A DNA stretch of 56,872 bases, from positions 1-56,872 of the forward strand of contig CALUUT010000088.1 of NCBI GenBank assembly GCA_944324045.1, written 5' to 3'. Of this stretch, positions 1 to 7,252 are shown one piece after another; position 1 is the stretch's first letter; every line of letters begins with the position of its first letter. This DNA is from an uncultured Desulfovibrionaceae bacterium (GTDB lineage Bacteria > Desulfobacterota > Desulfovibrionia > Desulfovibrionales > Desulfovibrionaceae). The translations under genes and the position numbers were made by a program. Under the pieces are notes generated by a model. The model ran no database searches. It was not told the origin of the DNA and was given only the letters and a program-made list of their open reading frames with translations.

Positions 1-229
1 GCACGCCCGCATCCCTGAACATACGGCAGAGCTCTTCCGCCGTATGCGTGGAATTATTGGAAACAAGCGCCAGGGGCTTGCATGCGGCAAGGGCCGCGGT
101 TCCATGCATAACCCGCTCATTGAGCAGCAACACGCCGTCAATGTCGGAAATCACGGCGGACGCCGAAAAGAGCTGTTCCCTGGCGCTGCCTACAAAAGAA
201 TGTCTCTGAGAAAAATGCTGACCTGTCAT
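1..229 (-). CDS. HAD-superfamily phosphatase, NagD-like (N-terminal part, cut by window edge)
   Basis: The reading frame starts at the ATG on the minus strand ending at 229 and is open to the window edge. About 76 residues are visible. Near residue 29 lies the HAD motif I, SDIDGVLL, with the nucleophilic and general-acid aspartates. It is followed by LVSNNSTHT, the motif II serine/threonine region of class IIA (NagD/phosphoglycolate-phosphatase-like) enzymes. The gene follows the ugpB terminator on the same strand, so a role in dephosphorylating glycerol-3-phosphate or another product of the upstream operon is possible; that is inference from position only. The C-terminal cap and motifs III and IV are outside the window. 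Confidence 0.75.
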   Translation of the reverse strand, partial: MTGQHFSQRHSFVGSAREQLFSASAVISDIDGVLLLNERVMHGTAALAACKPLALVSNNSTHTAEELCRMFRDAGV

Positions 230-244
230 TGTCTTTCAATGCTC

Positions 245-285
245 AAAAAAAGCCGCGCCCCTTCCCATGCGAAAAAGGGCGCGGC
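245..285 (-). terminator. Rho-independent terminator after ugpB
   Basis: On the minus strand a nine-base GC-rich stem (GCCGCGCCC with GGGCGCGGC) closes a loop of about 16 bases and is followed by a run of seven T. It lies just downstream of the ugpB stop codon and ahead of the HAD phosphatase start at 229, so the phosphatase is either expressed by read-through or from its own promoter. Confidence 0.85.
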
Positions 286-292
286 GCATGCG

Positions 293-1579
293 TTATTTGG
301 AAAGCAACTGCGTCACTTCGTCGGCGGCCTGTCTGATTCCTGCTTCCGGCGCGACCTTCTGGCTCACGATGGATTGCAGGTTATCCTTGATGACGTCGAT
401 GATTTTCAGGGTGTTGGTTCCGGGGAAAGAATACCAACGGAAAATATTGGGAATCTGCTTCAGCGACGTTTTGAAATTGGGATTTTGTTCATAGAAGTCC
501 TTAAGCGCCTCGGCCCCTTTCTCATGCATGGGCATGTAGCCTGAACCCTGCACCTGAATAGCTGTTCCGACAGGACCGGCGGCGAACATGGCGTATTCAT
601 AGGCGGCCTTGGCCTTGGCCGGATCATCGGTGATGATCATGGCGCCGTTGCCGCCGCACGGCAGATGACGCTCCCCGGTGGAGCCCACAGGGAACAGACT
701 GGTGCGCATGACGAAGCTGCCCGTCTTATCCTGCACGCCTTTAAGCCACGAGGTTGAAGCCGCATAAAACCCCACGCGGCCGGCAATGAAGGCCTGTTCG
801 CCCTGCAAGCGCGTCCAGTCCTTCATGACGCCTTCATCCATAAAGCGGCGAAGCGTCTTGGCCGCCCGGATGCCGGGCTCATCCGCGAACGTGACGCGGG
901 TTTCCTTTTCATCCATCATGCTGCCGCCTTCGCAATACAGCAAAGCCTGCCACATCCAGTTTCCCGTGGCCTGATAGTCGTAAAAAAGCCCGGTGTATTC
1001 CGCGCCCAGGGCTTGCACCTTCTTGGCCGCGGCAATGATATCGTCCCAGGTGTTGAAATCCTGATCAGGATCAACCCCGGCCTTTTTCAGCAGGTCCGCG
1101 TTGTAATACACAATGGGCGTCGAAATGGCGAAAGGAACGGCGAACTGCTTGCCGTTGAAATTCCCAAGGGCCATCATGCTGGGATAATAGGCATGTTCCT
1201 CTTTCCAACGCGGGTCATTTTTGACGAACTCGCTCAAATCATAGGCATGCCCGGCTTCAACATACTGCCGGATCTGGTTGATGCCCTGAAAAGAAAGGAC
1301 AGGAGCGTTTTTAAGCGGTATTCCAGCCAGGGTGCGCTGCGTGAGTTCCTCATAGTCGGGATAAGGAGTTTCAAGCGTCACCTTGACTTCAGGATGAATT
1401 TTATTGAATTCCTTGATGATTTTCTGGTGAATGGGGCGGAATATCTTCCCATAGGGATGGGCCACCGTGATTTCAACCTCTTCAGCGCTATGGGCAAAAC
1501 CGGCTGCGGAAAAAGTCAGAATGGCGCAGGCAAGGCCCGCGGCCGCCTTGGGGGCGATTTTTCGAAATAAAGACAGCAT
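293..1579 (-). CDS. ugpB: ABC transporter substrate-binding protein, UgpB-like
   Basis: This is a periplasmic solute-binding protein of the extracellular family 1 type (428 aa), expected to deliver glycerol-3-phosphate or glycerophosphodiesters to the UgpA/UgpE/UgpC transporter. A Sec signal peptide is clear: basic n-region, hydrophobic core and AHSA before Glu-Glu at about residue 32. The mature protein starts with EVEITVAHPYGKIF and keeps WDDIIAAAKK and the YYNADLLKKAG segment usual for UgpB/MalE relatives. I place the start at 1579 rather than 39 bases upstream because AGGAG sits seven bases before this ATG. It is the last gene of the operon, after the phosphodiesterase. Exact ligand is inferred from the GlpP and GpdQ-like neighbours. 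Confidence 0.85.
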   Translation of the reverse strand: MLSLFRKIAPKAAAGLACAILTFSAAGFAHSAEEVEITVAHPYGKIFRPIHQKIIKEFNKIHPEVKVTLETPYPDYEELTQRTLAGIPLKNAPVLSFQGINQIRQYVEAGHAYDLSEFVKNDPRWKEEHAYYPSMMALGNFNGKQFAVPFAISTPIVYYNADLLKKAGVDPDQDFNTWDDIIAAAKKVQALGAEYTGLFYDYQATGNWMWQALLYCEGGSMMDEKETRVTFADEPGIRAAKTLRRFMDEGVMKDWTRLQGEQAFIAGRVGFYAASTSWLKGVQDKTGSFVMRTSLFPVGSTGERHLPCGGNGAMIITDDPAKAKAAYEYAMFAAGPVGTAIQVQGSGYMPMHEKGAEALKDFYEQNPNFKTSLKQIPNIFRWYSFPGTNTLKIIDVIKDNLQSIVSQKVAPEAGIRQAADEVTQLLSK

Positions 1580-1631
1580 CCAAAACTCCTTCAAGATTGA
1601 TTTCAAATGGATTGGCATTTCAAGTTAAGGG

Positions 1632-2471
1632 TTACAACAAAAAGTCTGAAGCCTCTTCCAGGAAAAACTCCTCATGCACGGCCATGCAAAAAGGCTCCCC
1701 GTTTTTCTCCACATCCAGGAGCAACACCCCGTAGGAAGGCGGCGTGTCGCGCCCGACAATGCCGTTGACGCCCTTTGGCTGGGAAAAGGACACCTCCGGC
1801 ATAATGCCGCGCGCCGTTATGACAGGCAGCCCATGCCACAGCCCCATAACGGTCCGGTGAAGATGGCCGCATATCAGGACCAGGCGCGGCCCCTTCAGGG
1901 CGTTCACAGCCTGGGCGGCCTCATAGAGAACGGCGCTCTCGGTCAAACGCAGAGAATCCATGACCGGAATGCCGCTCTTCAAAGGGGGGTGATGCAAAAA
2001 CAAAAGAATATTTCCGCATCCCGCTCCGTCCTGCGCCTCGCGAAGGGCGCGCTTTAGCCGCGCGGCGTCTTCGCCGTCCAGAAAACCATAATCCCGCCCC
2101 TTGCGGCTGGAATGAGCGAAAAGGAGCCGGCACTCAGGAAAGGTCAATACTTGCGGCAGAAAAATGCCCTGTAAAAGCCCCTCCTCAGGAGACGCCGCAG
2201 GAAAAATACACGCCATGGCGTCTGCGTCGTCATGGTTTCCAGGGACGGCCGCGACAGGCATGTCCAATTCGGCCGCCTCCAGGGCCAGCCGCTCATACAC
2301 GGCAGGCTCAGCCTCATGGGCCAAATCCCCAAGCAGAACAAGGCAGGACGCATCAGGGTGATTGCGCCGCATGTGCGCAAAACAGGCGCGCAAACGTTCC
2401 CACACATCCCATTCGTAAAGGGGAGCGCCCAAGGAGCAATGCAGGTCTCCAAGCAACAGTATTTTACGCAT
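1632..2471 (-). CDS. Calcineurin-like metallophosphodiesterase, GpdQ/CpdA-type
   Basis: A 279-aa binuclear-metal phosphoesterase. The metal-binding signature is complete in order: GDLH (D9, H11), GDLAHE (D49), GNHDD (N79, H80), a double His in FLHHPPL near residue 160 and GHLHR near residue 201. Length and motif spacing match the class III cyclic-nucleotide/glycerophosphodiesterase group. Because it sits inside a Ugp transport operon, between ugpE and ugpB, I infer hydrolysis of imported glycerophosphodiesters to glycerol-3-phosphate plus an alcohol such as ethanolamine or choline. A cAMP phosphodiesterase (CpdA) has the same motifs and cannot be excluded. No signal peptide is seen, so it is cytoplasmic. 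GGGAG precedes the ATG. Confidence 0.8.
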   Translation of the reverse strand: MRKILLLGDLHCSLGAPLYEWDVWERLRACFAHMRRNHPDASCLVLLGDLAHEAEPAVYERLALEAAELDMPVAAVPGNHDDADAMACIFPAASPEEGLLQGIFLPQVLTFPECRLLFAHSSRKGRDYGFLDGEDAARLKRALREAQDGAGCGNILLFLHHPPLKSGIPVMDSLRLTESAVLYEAAQAVNALKGPRLVLICGHLHRTVMGLWHGLPVITARGIMPEVSFSQPKGVNGIVGRDTPPSYGVLLLDVEKNGEPFCMAVHEEFFLEEASDFLL

Positions 2472-2482
2472 GGCTCGCTCCC

Positions 2483-3298
2483 CTACTTCATTCCGCTCAT
2501 GGTGACGCCCTGAATGAACCGTTTGCGGGCCGCCAGAAAAGCCGCCATAAGAGGCAAAACGATAATGGTTGCGGACGCCATCATCGGTCCGACGTCGTTG
2601 CCGCCTTCATCCGAGGCAAAAAGGGAGATGCCCAAAGGCGGCGTGGCCAGATCCATGTCTGAGATGACCAGAAGCGGCCAAAAAAAATCGTTCCAGTGAT
2701 ACACAATGGAAAAAATGGAGAATGCCGCCAGCGCCGGCAGAATTTGCGGCACAAGGATGCGCCAGAGCGTATAGATCTCGCCGGCGCCGTCAATGCGGGC
2801 GGCGTCGATGATATCCTGCGGAATGGTTTTAAAATGCTGGCGCAAAAGAAAGATGCCCAAGGCGCTGGTGACAAAGGGAATGATGAGAACGGGCAGAGTG
2901 TTGAGTAAATTCAGCTTTCCCGCAGCCATAAAAAGAGGTATGGCGACGACATGCTGAGGAATGATCAACGCGGCGAGAACGATTGCGAAACACAGTCCCT
3001 GCAAACGGAAGCGCTTGCGAGCCAGCACATACGCGGCCGGAATAATGGTGCAGAACTGAAGAGCAAGCACGCTCAAGGTCACGATAACGCCGTTGCGGAT
3101 GAACGTCCCCACCTCGCCTGTGGAAAACGCTTCCGCATAATTGGCAAAATCCCAGACTTCGGGGAGCAGGCGGATAAACGGCGTATAGATTTCACTTTCC
3201 GGCTTAAAAGAAAGGCTCAGCATCCAGACGAACGGCGTCAGAATCACCACAGCCCCCAAAGCAAGAATGCCATTCAATAATACTGTGCGAAAACGCAT
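2483..3298 (-). CDS. ugpE: ABC transporter inner-membrane permease, UgpE-like
   Basis: A MalG-type binding-protein-dependent permease of 271 aa with about six membrane segments, starting with an N-terminal helix (about residues 8-30). The conserved EAA loop for contact with the ATPase is readable as DAARIDGAGEIYTLWRILVPQ. It pairs with UgpA to form the channel. AGGAG lies seven bases before the ATG. The stop is 11 bp before the phosphodiesterase start and the start is 9 bp after the ugpA stop, so all are one transcription unit. Assignment to the Ugp system, rather than a sugar transporter of the same family, depends on the neighbours. Confidence 0.85.
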   Translation of the reverse strand: MRFRTVLLNGILALGAVVILTPFVWMLSLSFKPESEIYTPFIRLLPEVWDFANYAEAFSTGEVGTFIRNGVIVTLSVLALQFCTIIPAAYVLARKRFRLQGLCFAIVLAALIIPQHVVAIPLFMAAGKLNLLNTLPVLIIPFVTSALGIFLLRQHFKTIPQDIIDAARIDGAGEIYTLWRILVPQILPALAAFSIFSIVYHWNDFFWPLLVISDMDLATPPLGISLFASDEGGNDVGPMMASATIIVLPLMAAFLAARKRFIQGVTMSGMK

Positions 3299-3307
3299 GA
3301 GGCGCTC

Positions 3308-4210
3308 CTAAAGCGTATAATTAACCCGGCGGCCCAGGACATAATTCTGCCACAGGGTGAGCCCAAGCATGACAAGAAGATACAGCGTCGCAATGGATGC
3401 GGCGATATTGGTGCGAAAGAAGGAAAATCCTTCCTGGTACATTGTATAGAGCAGTATCTCGCTGGCCTTTTCCGGTCCGCCGCGCGTGAGCGCCTTGACA
3501 ATGTCGAAGACCTGAAATGTCTTGATGATGGTAAGAATGAAAATAAAAAAGGACGTCGGGGTCAGCAAGGGCCAGGTGATGTGCCTAAAGCGCGTCCAGG
3601 CGCAATCCGCGCCGTCAATCTGCGCGGCCTCATACATTTCGGCAGGTATCTGCAACAGGCCGGTCAGGAAAATGACCATATAATATCCCGTCATCTGCCA
3701 GATGATGATAAAGGCCAGCGTGAACAGAACAATATCTCTGTCATTGAGCCAATTAATTTTTGCCGCCGCTCCGAAAAAGGAAAGCAGCCAGGCGACAATG
3801 CCCACCTCAGGATGCAGCACCCATTGCCATACCACGCTCATGGCCACAAGAGACGCCGTCACAGGCAAAAAATATATGGTCTGCCAGAGTTCTCCCCAGC
3901 GCCCTCCCAAAGAACGAATCGCCAGGGCAAGCCCCAGCGACAAAGCAAAGGACACGGGCACGACAATGACGGTTAGAACAACCGTGTTGCGCAAACTTTT
4001 AAGGAAATCAGGATCTGTGAGAATGTATGCATAATTATCGAACCCAACCCATGTGAAATCCGCCTTTCCAAGGGTCCAGTCCGTAAAGCTCACGGCCACG
4101 GTCATCAGAGCCGGAAGGACAAAAAACAAAATCAACGCGGCAAACGCGGGAAAAAGAAACCCTGGACAGGCAATCCACGGCAGAGAATGCTGTTTTCCAA
4201 TCATTTTCAT
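3308..4210 (-). CDS. ugpA: ABC transporter inner-membrane permease, UgpA-like
   Basis: A MalF-type permease of 300 aa. The first membrane segment follows a short cytoplasmic tail (PGFLFPAFAALILFFVLPAL), and the EAA loop is AAQIDGADCAWTRFRHITWP. I set the start at the ATG ending at 4210: its first bases form an ATGA overlap with the ugpC stop (TGA at 4207-4209), a classic translational-coupling junction, and AAGGCGG lies upstream. The longer frame to 4336 runs inside ugpC and has no ribosome site. It should form the membrane heterodimer with UgpE. Confidence 0.85.
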   Translation of the reverse strand: MKMIGKQHSLPWIACPGFLFPAFAALILFFVLPALMTVAVSFTDWTLGKADFTWVGFDNYAYILTDPDFLKSLRNTVVLTVIVVPVSFALSLGLALAIRSLGGRWGELWQTIYFLPVTASLVAMSVVWQWVLHPEVGIVAWLLSFFGAAAKINWLNDRDIVLFTLAFIIIWQMTGYYMVIFLTGLLQIPAEMYEAAQIDGADCAWTRFRHITWPLLTPTSFFIFILTIIKTFQVFDIVKALTRGGPEKASEILLYTMYQEGFSFFRTNIAASIATLYLLVMLGLTLWQNYVLGRRVNYTL

Positions 4211-5379
4211 ATGGCCGCCTTTTTCAGGGGAATGACGCGACAGGTTGCGGCTGGACGAATACGGTTCCCCGCCATGTCGAAAAAAAACGCATGCCGCCAG
4301 GACGGACGGAACCAGGCATGTTTTTCCGGTATGCAAAAATCATTGGGAACGCGAACGCAGGCCGGGAAAACGGCGCCGTCCGCCATGCGGATATCCAGAT
4401 GCGCAATCCGCTCGTTGCCCATATGCTCCACAAGCCGGACCGCCGCCGGAATAGCGTCCAAGTCGCCGGACGGACACAAAAAACAGGATTCCGGGCGGAT
4501 GCCCAAGCGATACTGCCCCGGTCCAAGCGCCCCTGCCAAATTCCACGCCGCCTCGTTTCGCATGCGAAAGCTTCCGATGCACAGACCGTCCCCGTCCACG
4601 CTGCACGGGAACACGGAAATTCCAGGCGAACCGATAAAAGTCGCCGCAAACAGGTTGGCCGGATCTCCATAAAGTTCGGCGGGCGCCCCAATCTGCTGGA
4701 TAGTTCCCTTATTAAGCAGAACAATACGGTCCGACATGGTCATGGCCTCTGTCTGATCATGCGTGACATACACGAAGGTCTTGCCTGTACTGCGATGCAG
4801 CGCGATGATTTCCCTGCGCATTTCCGTGCGCAGCTTGGCGTCCAGGTTGGACAGCGGCTCGTCCATGAGAAAAAGAGAAGGCTCGCGGACAAGGGCTCTG
4901 GCCAAGGCCACACGCTGTTTCTGACCGCCCGAAAGCTGGGACGGCTTGCGCTCCAGAAGTCCCCCAAGATTCAGGGCTTCGGCCATTGCAGGAACCTTTT
5001 CCCTGATAAGAGCAGCCAGTTTTTTCCCTTCCGACGTAAAACGCCCCCAGACAGGAAGCCGTGCAGTCCATGGAGCGCGCATACGCAAGGGAAAGGCAAT
5101 ATTCTCGCGTACCGTCTTATGCGGATATAAGGCGTAGGATTGAAAAACCATGGCGATATTCCGCCGCGACGGAGTCCAGTCCGTCACATCATTGCCGCCG
5201 ATATGAACGCGTCCTGAAGTGGGCGAATCCAGCCCCGCGATAATGCGCAGCAGGGTCGTCTTGCCGCACCCGGAAGCCCCCAGAAGACTGATGAATTCTC
5301 CAGACCGCACCGTAAGACTGAGCGAATGCAGAACTTCCACATTCGTATACGTTTTTGTGATATGATCAAGCTGCAACAT
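4207..5379 (-). CDS. ugpC: ABC transporter ATPase, UgpC/MalK-type
   Basis: A 390-aa nucleotide-binding subunit of the CUT1 class. It has Walker A GASGCGKT (34-41), Q-loop FQSYALYPH (79-87), signature LSGGQKQR (149-156), Walker B LFLMDEP (169-175) and the H-loop YVTHDQTEAMT. The C-terminal third is the regulatory TOBE/OB extension typical of MalK and UgpC (RLGIRPESCF). Between Q-loop and signature there is an extra stretch of roughly 20 residues (about 102-122) that typical UgpC proteins lack. The ATG at 5379 is preferred over the one at 5454, which would run into the end of glpP. It powers import through UgpA/UgpE. Confidence 0.88.
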   Translation of the reverse strand: MLQLDHITKTYTNVEVLHSLSLTVRSGEFISLLGASGCGKTTLLRIIAGLDSPTSGRVHIGGNDVTDWTPSRRNIAMVFQSYALYPHKTVRENIAFPLRMRAPWTARLPVWGRFTSEGKKLAALIREKVPAMAEALNLGGLLERKPSQLSGGQKQRVALARALVREPSLFLMDEPLSNLDAKLRTEMRREIIALHRSTGKTFVYVTHDQTEAMTMSDRIVLLNKGTIQQIGAPAELYGDPANLFAATFIGSPGISVFPCSVDGDGLCIGSFRMRNEAAWNLAGALGPGQYRLGIRPESCFLCPSGDLDAIPAAVRLVEHMGNERIAHLDIRMADGAVFPACVRVPNDFCIPEKHAWFRPSWRHAFFFDMAGNRIRPAATCRVIPLKKAAI

Positions 5380-5410
5380 GCGATTTCTCTTGGAATAGCG
5401 GTTTAGACTT

Positions 5411-6046
5411 TCACTTGCGCGCCTGCGGGGCATAGGCCCACAGGGTCTGTTCACTTGCGACAGCGCCGGAAGCGCCGTGCTTTAGCAGTACATCTACGTC
5501 GTTTGTGGTTTTTATAAGCCCCGCGGCAAGGACCGGTCCAGCAAAGGCCGCCTTGACGCAACTGACGATGCGCGGCATGAGGCCCGGCATGATTTCCACG
5601 GCATCAGGAGCGTGAGAAGCTATATTTTCAAGCCCTGTCTCAAAAGCCTGCGTGTCGATCATAAATACCTGAAGAACGGAAAGCAGGCCTAGTTGAGAAG
5701 CCGTATGCAGAAGCTGCCGTTTGGTTGAAACAATGCCGTCAGGGTTGGCGATGCGGGCAAGATACTCGATGCCGGCCTGATCCCGGCCCAGGCCCTTGAC
5801 CAGCTCCGGGTGAAAAAGCACGCGCTTGCCGCTCTCATGAACGGCGTTCGTGATTGCGGCCGCTTCTCCGATACTGCCGCCCATCATGGAAATGACGCGA
5901 ACCGGACTGCGCAAGGCAATGGCCAGCTCTTCCATACTGCGCACCGCGGCGATTACAGGAGAGTTGGAGAGGCAATCTTCTATATTGGGAGTGGACGATG
6001 GCTTCCGGGAGAATCCGGAACAGGAATCAGAAAAAACGTCAGACAT
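5411..6046 (-). CDS. glpP: Glycerol-uptake operon antiterminator regulatory protein, GlpP family
   Basis: A 211-aa protein of the GlpP antiterminator family, whose Bacillus member binds glycerol-3-phosphate and leader RNA to allow read-through. It has a TIM-barrel-like pattern with the family segments MMGGSIGEAAAI, VLFHPELVKGLGRDQAG, GIVSTKRQLL, DAVEIMPGLMP and the C-terminal phosphate-binding loop AAGLIKTTNDVD. The ATG at 6046 is preceded by GGAG at good spacing; the longer frame to 6112 crosses a hairpin and has no such site. It is the first gene of the ugp operon, so it probably autoregulates this unit in response to glycerol-3-phosphate. About 20-25 N-terminal residues before the conserved core look unstructured. 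Confidence 0.85.
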   Translation of the reverse strand: MSDVFSDSCSGFSRKPSSTPNIEDCLSNSPVIAAVRSMEELAIALRSPVRVISMMGGSIGEAAAITNAVHESGKRVLFHPELVKGLGRDQAGIEYLARIANPDGIVSTKRQLLHTASQLGLLSVLQVFMIDTQAFETGLENIASHAPDAVEIMPGLMPRIVSCVKAAFAGPVLAAGLIKTTNDVDVLLKHGASGAVASEQTLWAYAPQARK

Positions 6047-6066
6047 GCGGCGCTCCAGTAAAGCAG

Positions 6067-6083
6067 CACTGCCAAAGGCAGTG
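6067..6083 (-). promoter_or_regulatory. Small hairpin in the glpP leader
   Basis: A perfect seven-base inverted repeat (CACTGCC / GGCAGTG, three-base loop) lies 20 bases upstream of the glpP start codon, close to its ribosome site. It has no T-run, so it is not a standard terminator. It could be part of a leader structure recognised by GlpP, but nothing in the sequence proves this. Confidence 0.35.
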
Positions 6084-6311
6084 GAAAGTTGGCAAAGTAC
6101 AGACATGCACATCCATTACCCCAAATAATGGACATCATGCCGCAGGTTTCTCTCCAACTCTTCCCGCTGTGACGATGCGACCTATATGCGCGCCAAGTGT
6201 GTCTATTTGATGCCGGAAATGTGTTTTTTTCGCGTCACGCCGCCGCTTCGACCAATTTCATCTATCTTCCTCTGTGGTTTGAGACCGAAGGCCGGAAGGC
6301 CATATAGCCCC

Positions 6312-6333
6312 ACCCCGCCCTGAAGGGCGGGGT
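6312..6333. repeat. Perfect GC-rich palindrome, IS200/IS605-like terminal hairpin
   Basis: ACCCCGCCCT and AGGGCGGGGT form a ten-base perfect stem with a two-base loop, next to a small GGCC-GGAA-GGCC hairpin (6290-6301). From memory, subterminal palindromes of this form are common at the right end of IS200/IS605-family elements and in the scaffold of the RNAs that accompany TnpB. No tnpA or tnpB is present nearby, so if it is an element end it is a remnant or a non-autonomous copy. Confidence 0.4.
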
Positions 6334-6421
6334 ATCAGATGGGCGGAAAGCTTGGGAGGGGATGCACACTCCTCCCAGCCACAAGCGCAGACCCCTGAAG
6401 GGCTTTGCTGCCTTATTGCTG

Positions 6422-6442
6422 AAAAAAACGCCAAAAACGGCG
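6422..6442 (-). terminator. Possible intrinsic terminator in the glpP leader (minus strand)
   Basis: A four-base GC stem (CGCC / GGCG, six-base loop) followed on the minus strand by seven T. The stem is short but the T-run is strong. It lies about 380 bases before the glpP start and would be a natural target for GlpP antitermination if the promoter is further upstream. Confidence 0.4.
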
Positions 6443-6504
6443 CGGCTGCAACACTGCCGGAAACAAGGCGCTTTTCACAACCATTCGCTCAAAAACAAAG
6501 AAAC

Positions 6505-6533
6505 GTGACAAAAGATATTTTTTATCCTATATA
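6505..6533 (+). promoter_or_regulatory. Sigma-70-type promoter for the small-RNA candidate
   Basis: GTGACA and TATATA are separated by exactly 17 bases. Transcription would start near 6540, with no gene on the plus strand before the terminator at 6711-6746. Confidence 0.5.
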
Positions 6534-6539
6534 CTGGAA

Positions 6540-6746
6540 TCATACCCTTTTTTGCTGTTTCTACTCGCAACGGCTTTATTGCGGCTCAACGGCCATTCAT
6601 ATTTTTTACAACAGCCGCAAGGCTGATTCCATACCCGGTCCGGCTTTGAAGCGGACAAACGCCGCTCATCCAGGGGAAATAAGGACGCGCCGGACCGGGA
6701 TTGCGAAAATTTCGGCCTGAGGGATGATGTTCCCTCAGGCCGTTTT
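6540..6746 (+). ncRNA. Candidate small RNA of about 200 nt, class unknown
   Basis: The unit runs from a well-spaced promoter (6505-6533) to a strong terminator (6711-6746). In between, CCCGGTCCGGC at 6634-6644 pairs perfectly with GCCGGACCGGG at 6689-6699, closing a 66-nt domain. I compared it by eye with 6S RNA, 4.5S/SRP RNA, tmRNA, RNase P RNA and common riboswitches, and it lacks their conserved cores (for example the GGAAG loop of SRP RNA). A 122-codon frame crosses the region but has no ribosome site or recognisable protein. Expression is untested; the alternative is a leader or 3' UTR fragment. Confidence 0.4.
6711..6743. terminator. Bidirectional intrinsic terminator
   Basis: A long perfect stem (CGGCCTGAGGGA with TCCCTCAGGCCG, six-base loop) is followed by five T on the plus strand and preceded by AAAATTT. 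It can end both the plus-strand small-RNA candidate and the minus-strand unit ending at 6747. Confidence 0.8.
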
Positions 6747-7241
6747 TCAAATCAACCTGTCAAAAATGGATTTATAGGCGCTGCGGATAACAAGGATAAG
6801 GCGCATTTCCATTTCCCTGTGTTCGCCGGGCTTTTTTGCAAACTGCTCCACGAGATGTTTGGCCACCGCGGTGAAATCCGCATCCCCGGACTGCTCCAGC
6901 AAACTTACATACCCGCAGATCATCTCAAGAAAAGACCTGGTGGAAGGCTTGAGGGTTTCGCCCTCCGGCTTTACATAAGTATCCTCAATATATTCCCTGT
7001 AAAACGGCTCGGCGTCGTTAGGAAACGACTTGCCAAGCGCCAATTTCCACAAAGCTATATACAAAGCGGTAAGCTCGAAAGCCGCTTTCTTGCGCCGAAA
7101 GATATTCAGACGCCCTATTTTCAGAATCTCAAATTCCCGTTCCATGTCGGCATCCGCAAGCAGTGCCCGGAAATTGTTGATGACCTCTTCACTTTTATAC
7201 GGAGTGGGTCTGATTCTGGCCGCTGTTTCCAAGGTTTCCAT
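6747..7241 (-). CDS. Conserved hypothetical protein, mostly helical, 164 aa
   Basis: I do not recognise this family. The protein is charged and helical with no signal peptide, membrane segment or cysteine motif beyond a single Cys (MICGYVSLLEQSG). The start ATG is 11 bp after the helicase stop, so the two are probably co-transcribed, and the strong terminator at 6711-6743 closes the unit. The ribosome site is weak (AGGC), suggesting translational coupling with the helicase. Confidence 0.7.
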   Translation of the reverse strand: METLETAARIRPTPYKSEEVINNFRALLADADMEREFEILKIGRLNIFRRKKAAFELTALYIALWKLALGKSFPNDAEPFYREYIEDTYVKPEGETLKPSTRSFLEMICGYVSLLEQSGDADFTAVAKHLVEQFAKKPGEHREMEMRLILVIRSAYKSIFDRLI

Positions 7242-7252
7242 ACGCTGCCTGT

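Larger units (their letters stand above)
6084..6540. other. Structured intergenic stretch between glpP and the small-RNA candidate
   Basis: No convincing gene. Several strong hairpins lie close together: GGCC-GGAA-GGCC at 6290-6301, a ten-base perfect palindrome at 6312-6333, and GGGAGG/CCTCCC pairing around 6355-6379. On the minus strand, CGCC-N6-GGCG followed by seven T (6422-6442) looks like a short intrinsic terminator in the long leader of the glpP operon. The whole tract could be the GlpP-responsive leader (minus strand) or the relic end of an insertion element. Confidence 0.45.

Noticed and set aside
6352..6720. 122-codon plus-strand frame
   Set aside because: No ribosome site, it crosses the promoter and the long helix of the small-RNA candidate, and the protein is unrecognisable.
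6540..6746. 6S RNA, SRP RNA or a known riboswitch at the small-RNA locus
   Set aside because: The conserved cores of these RNAs are not present; I left it as unclassified.
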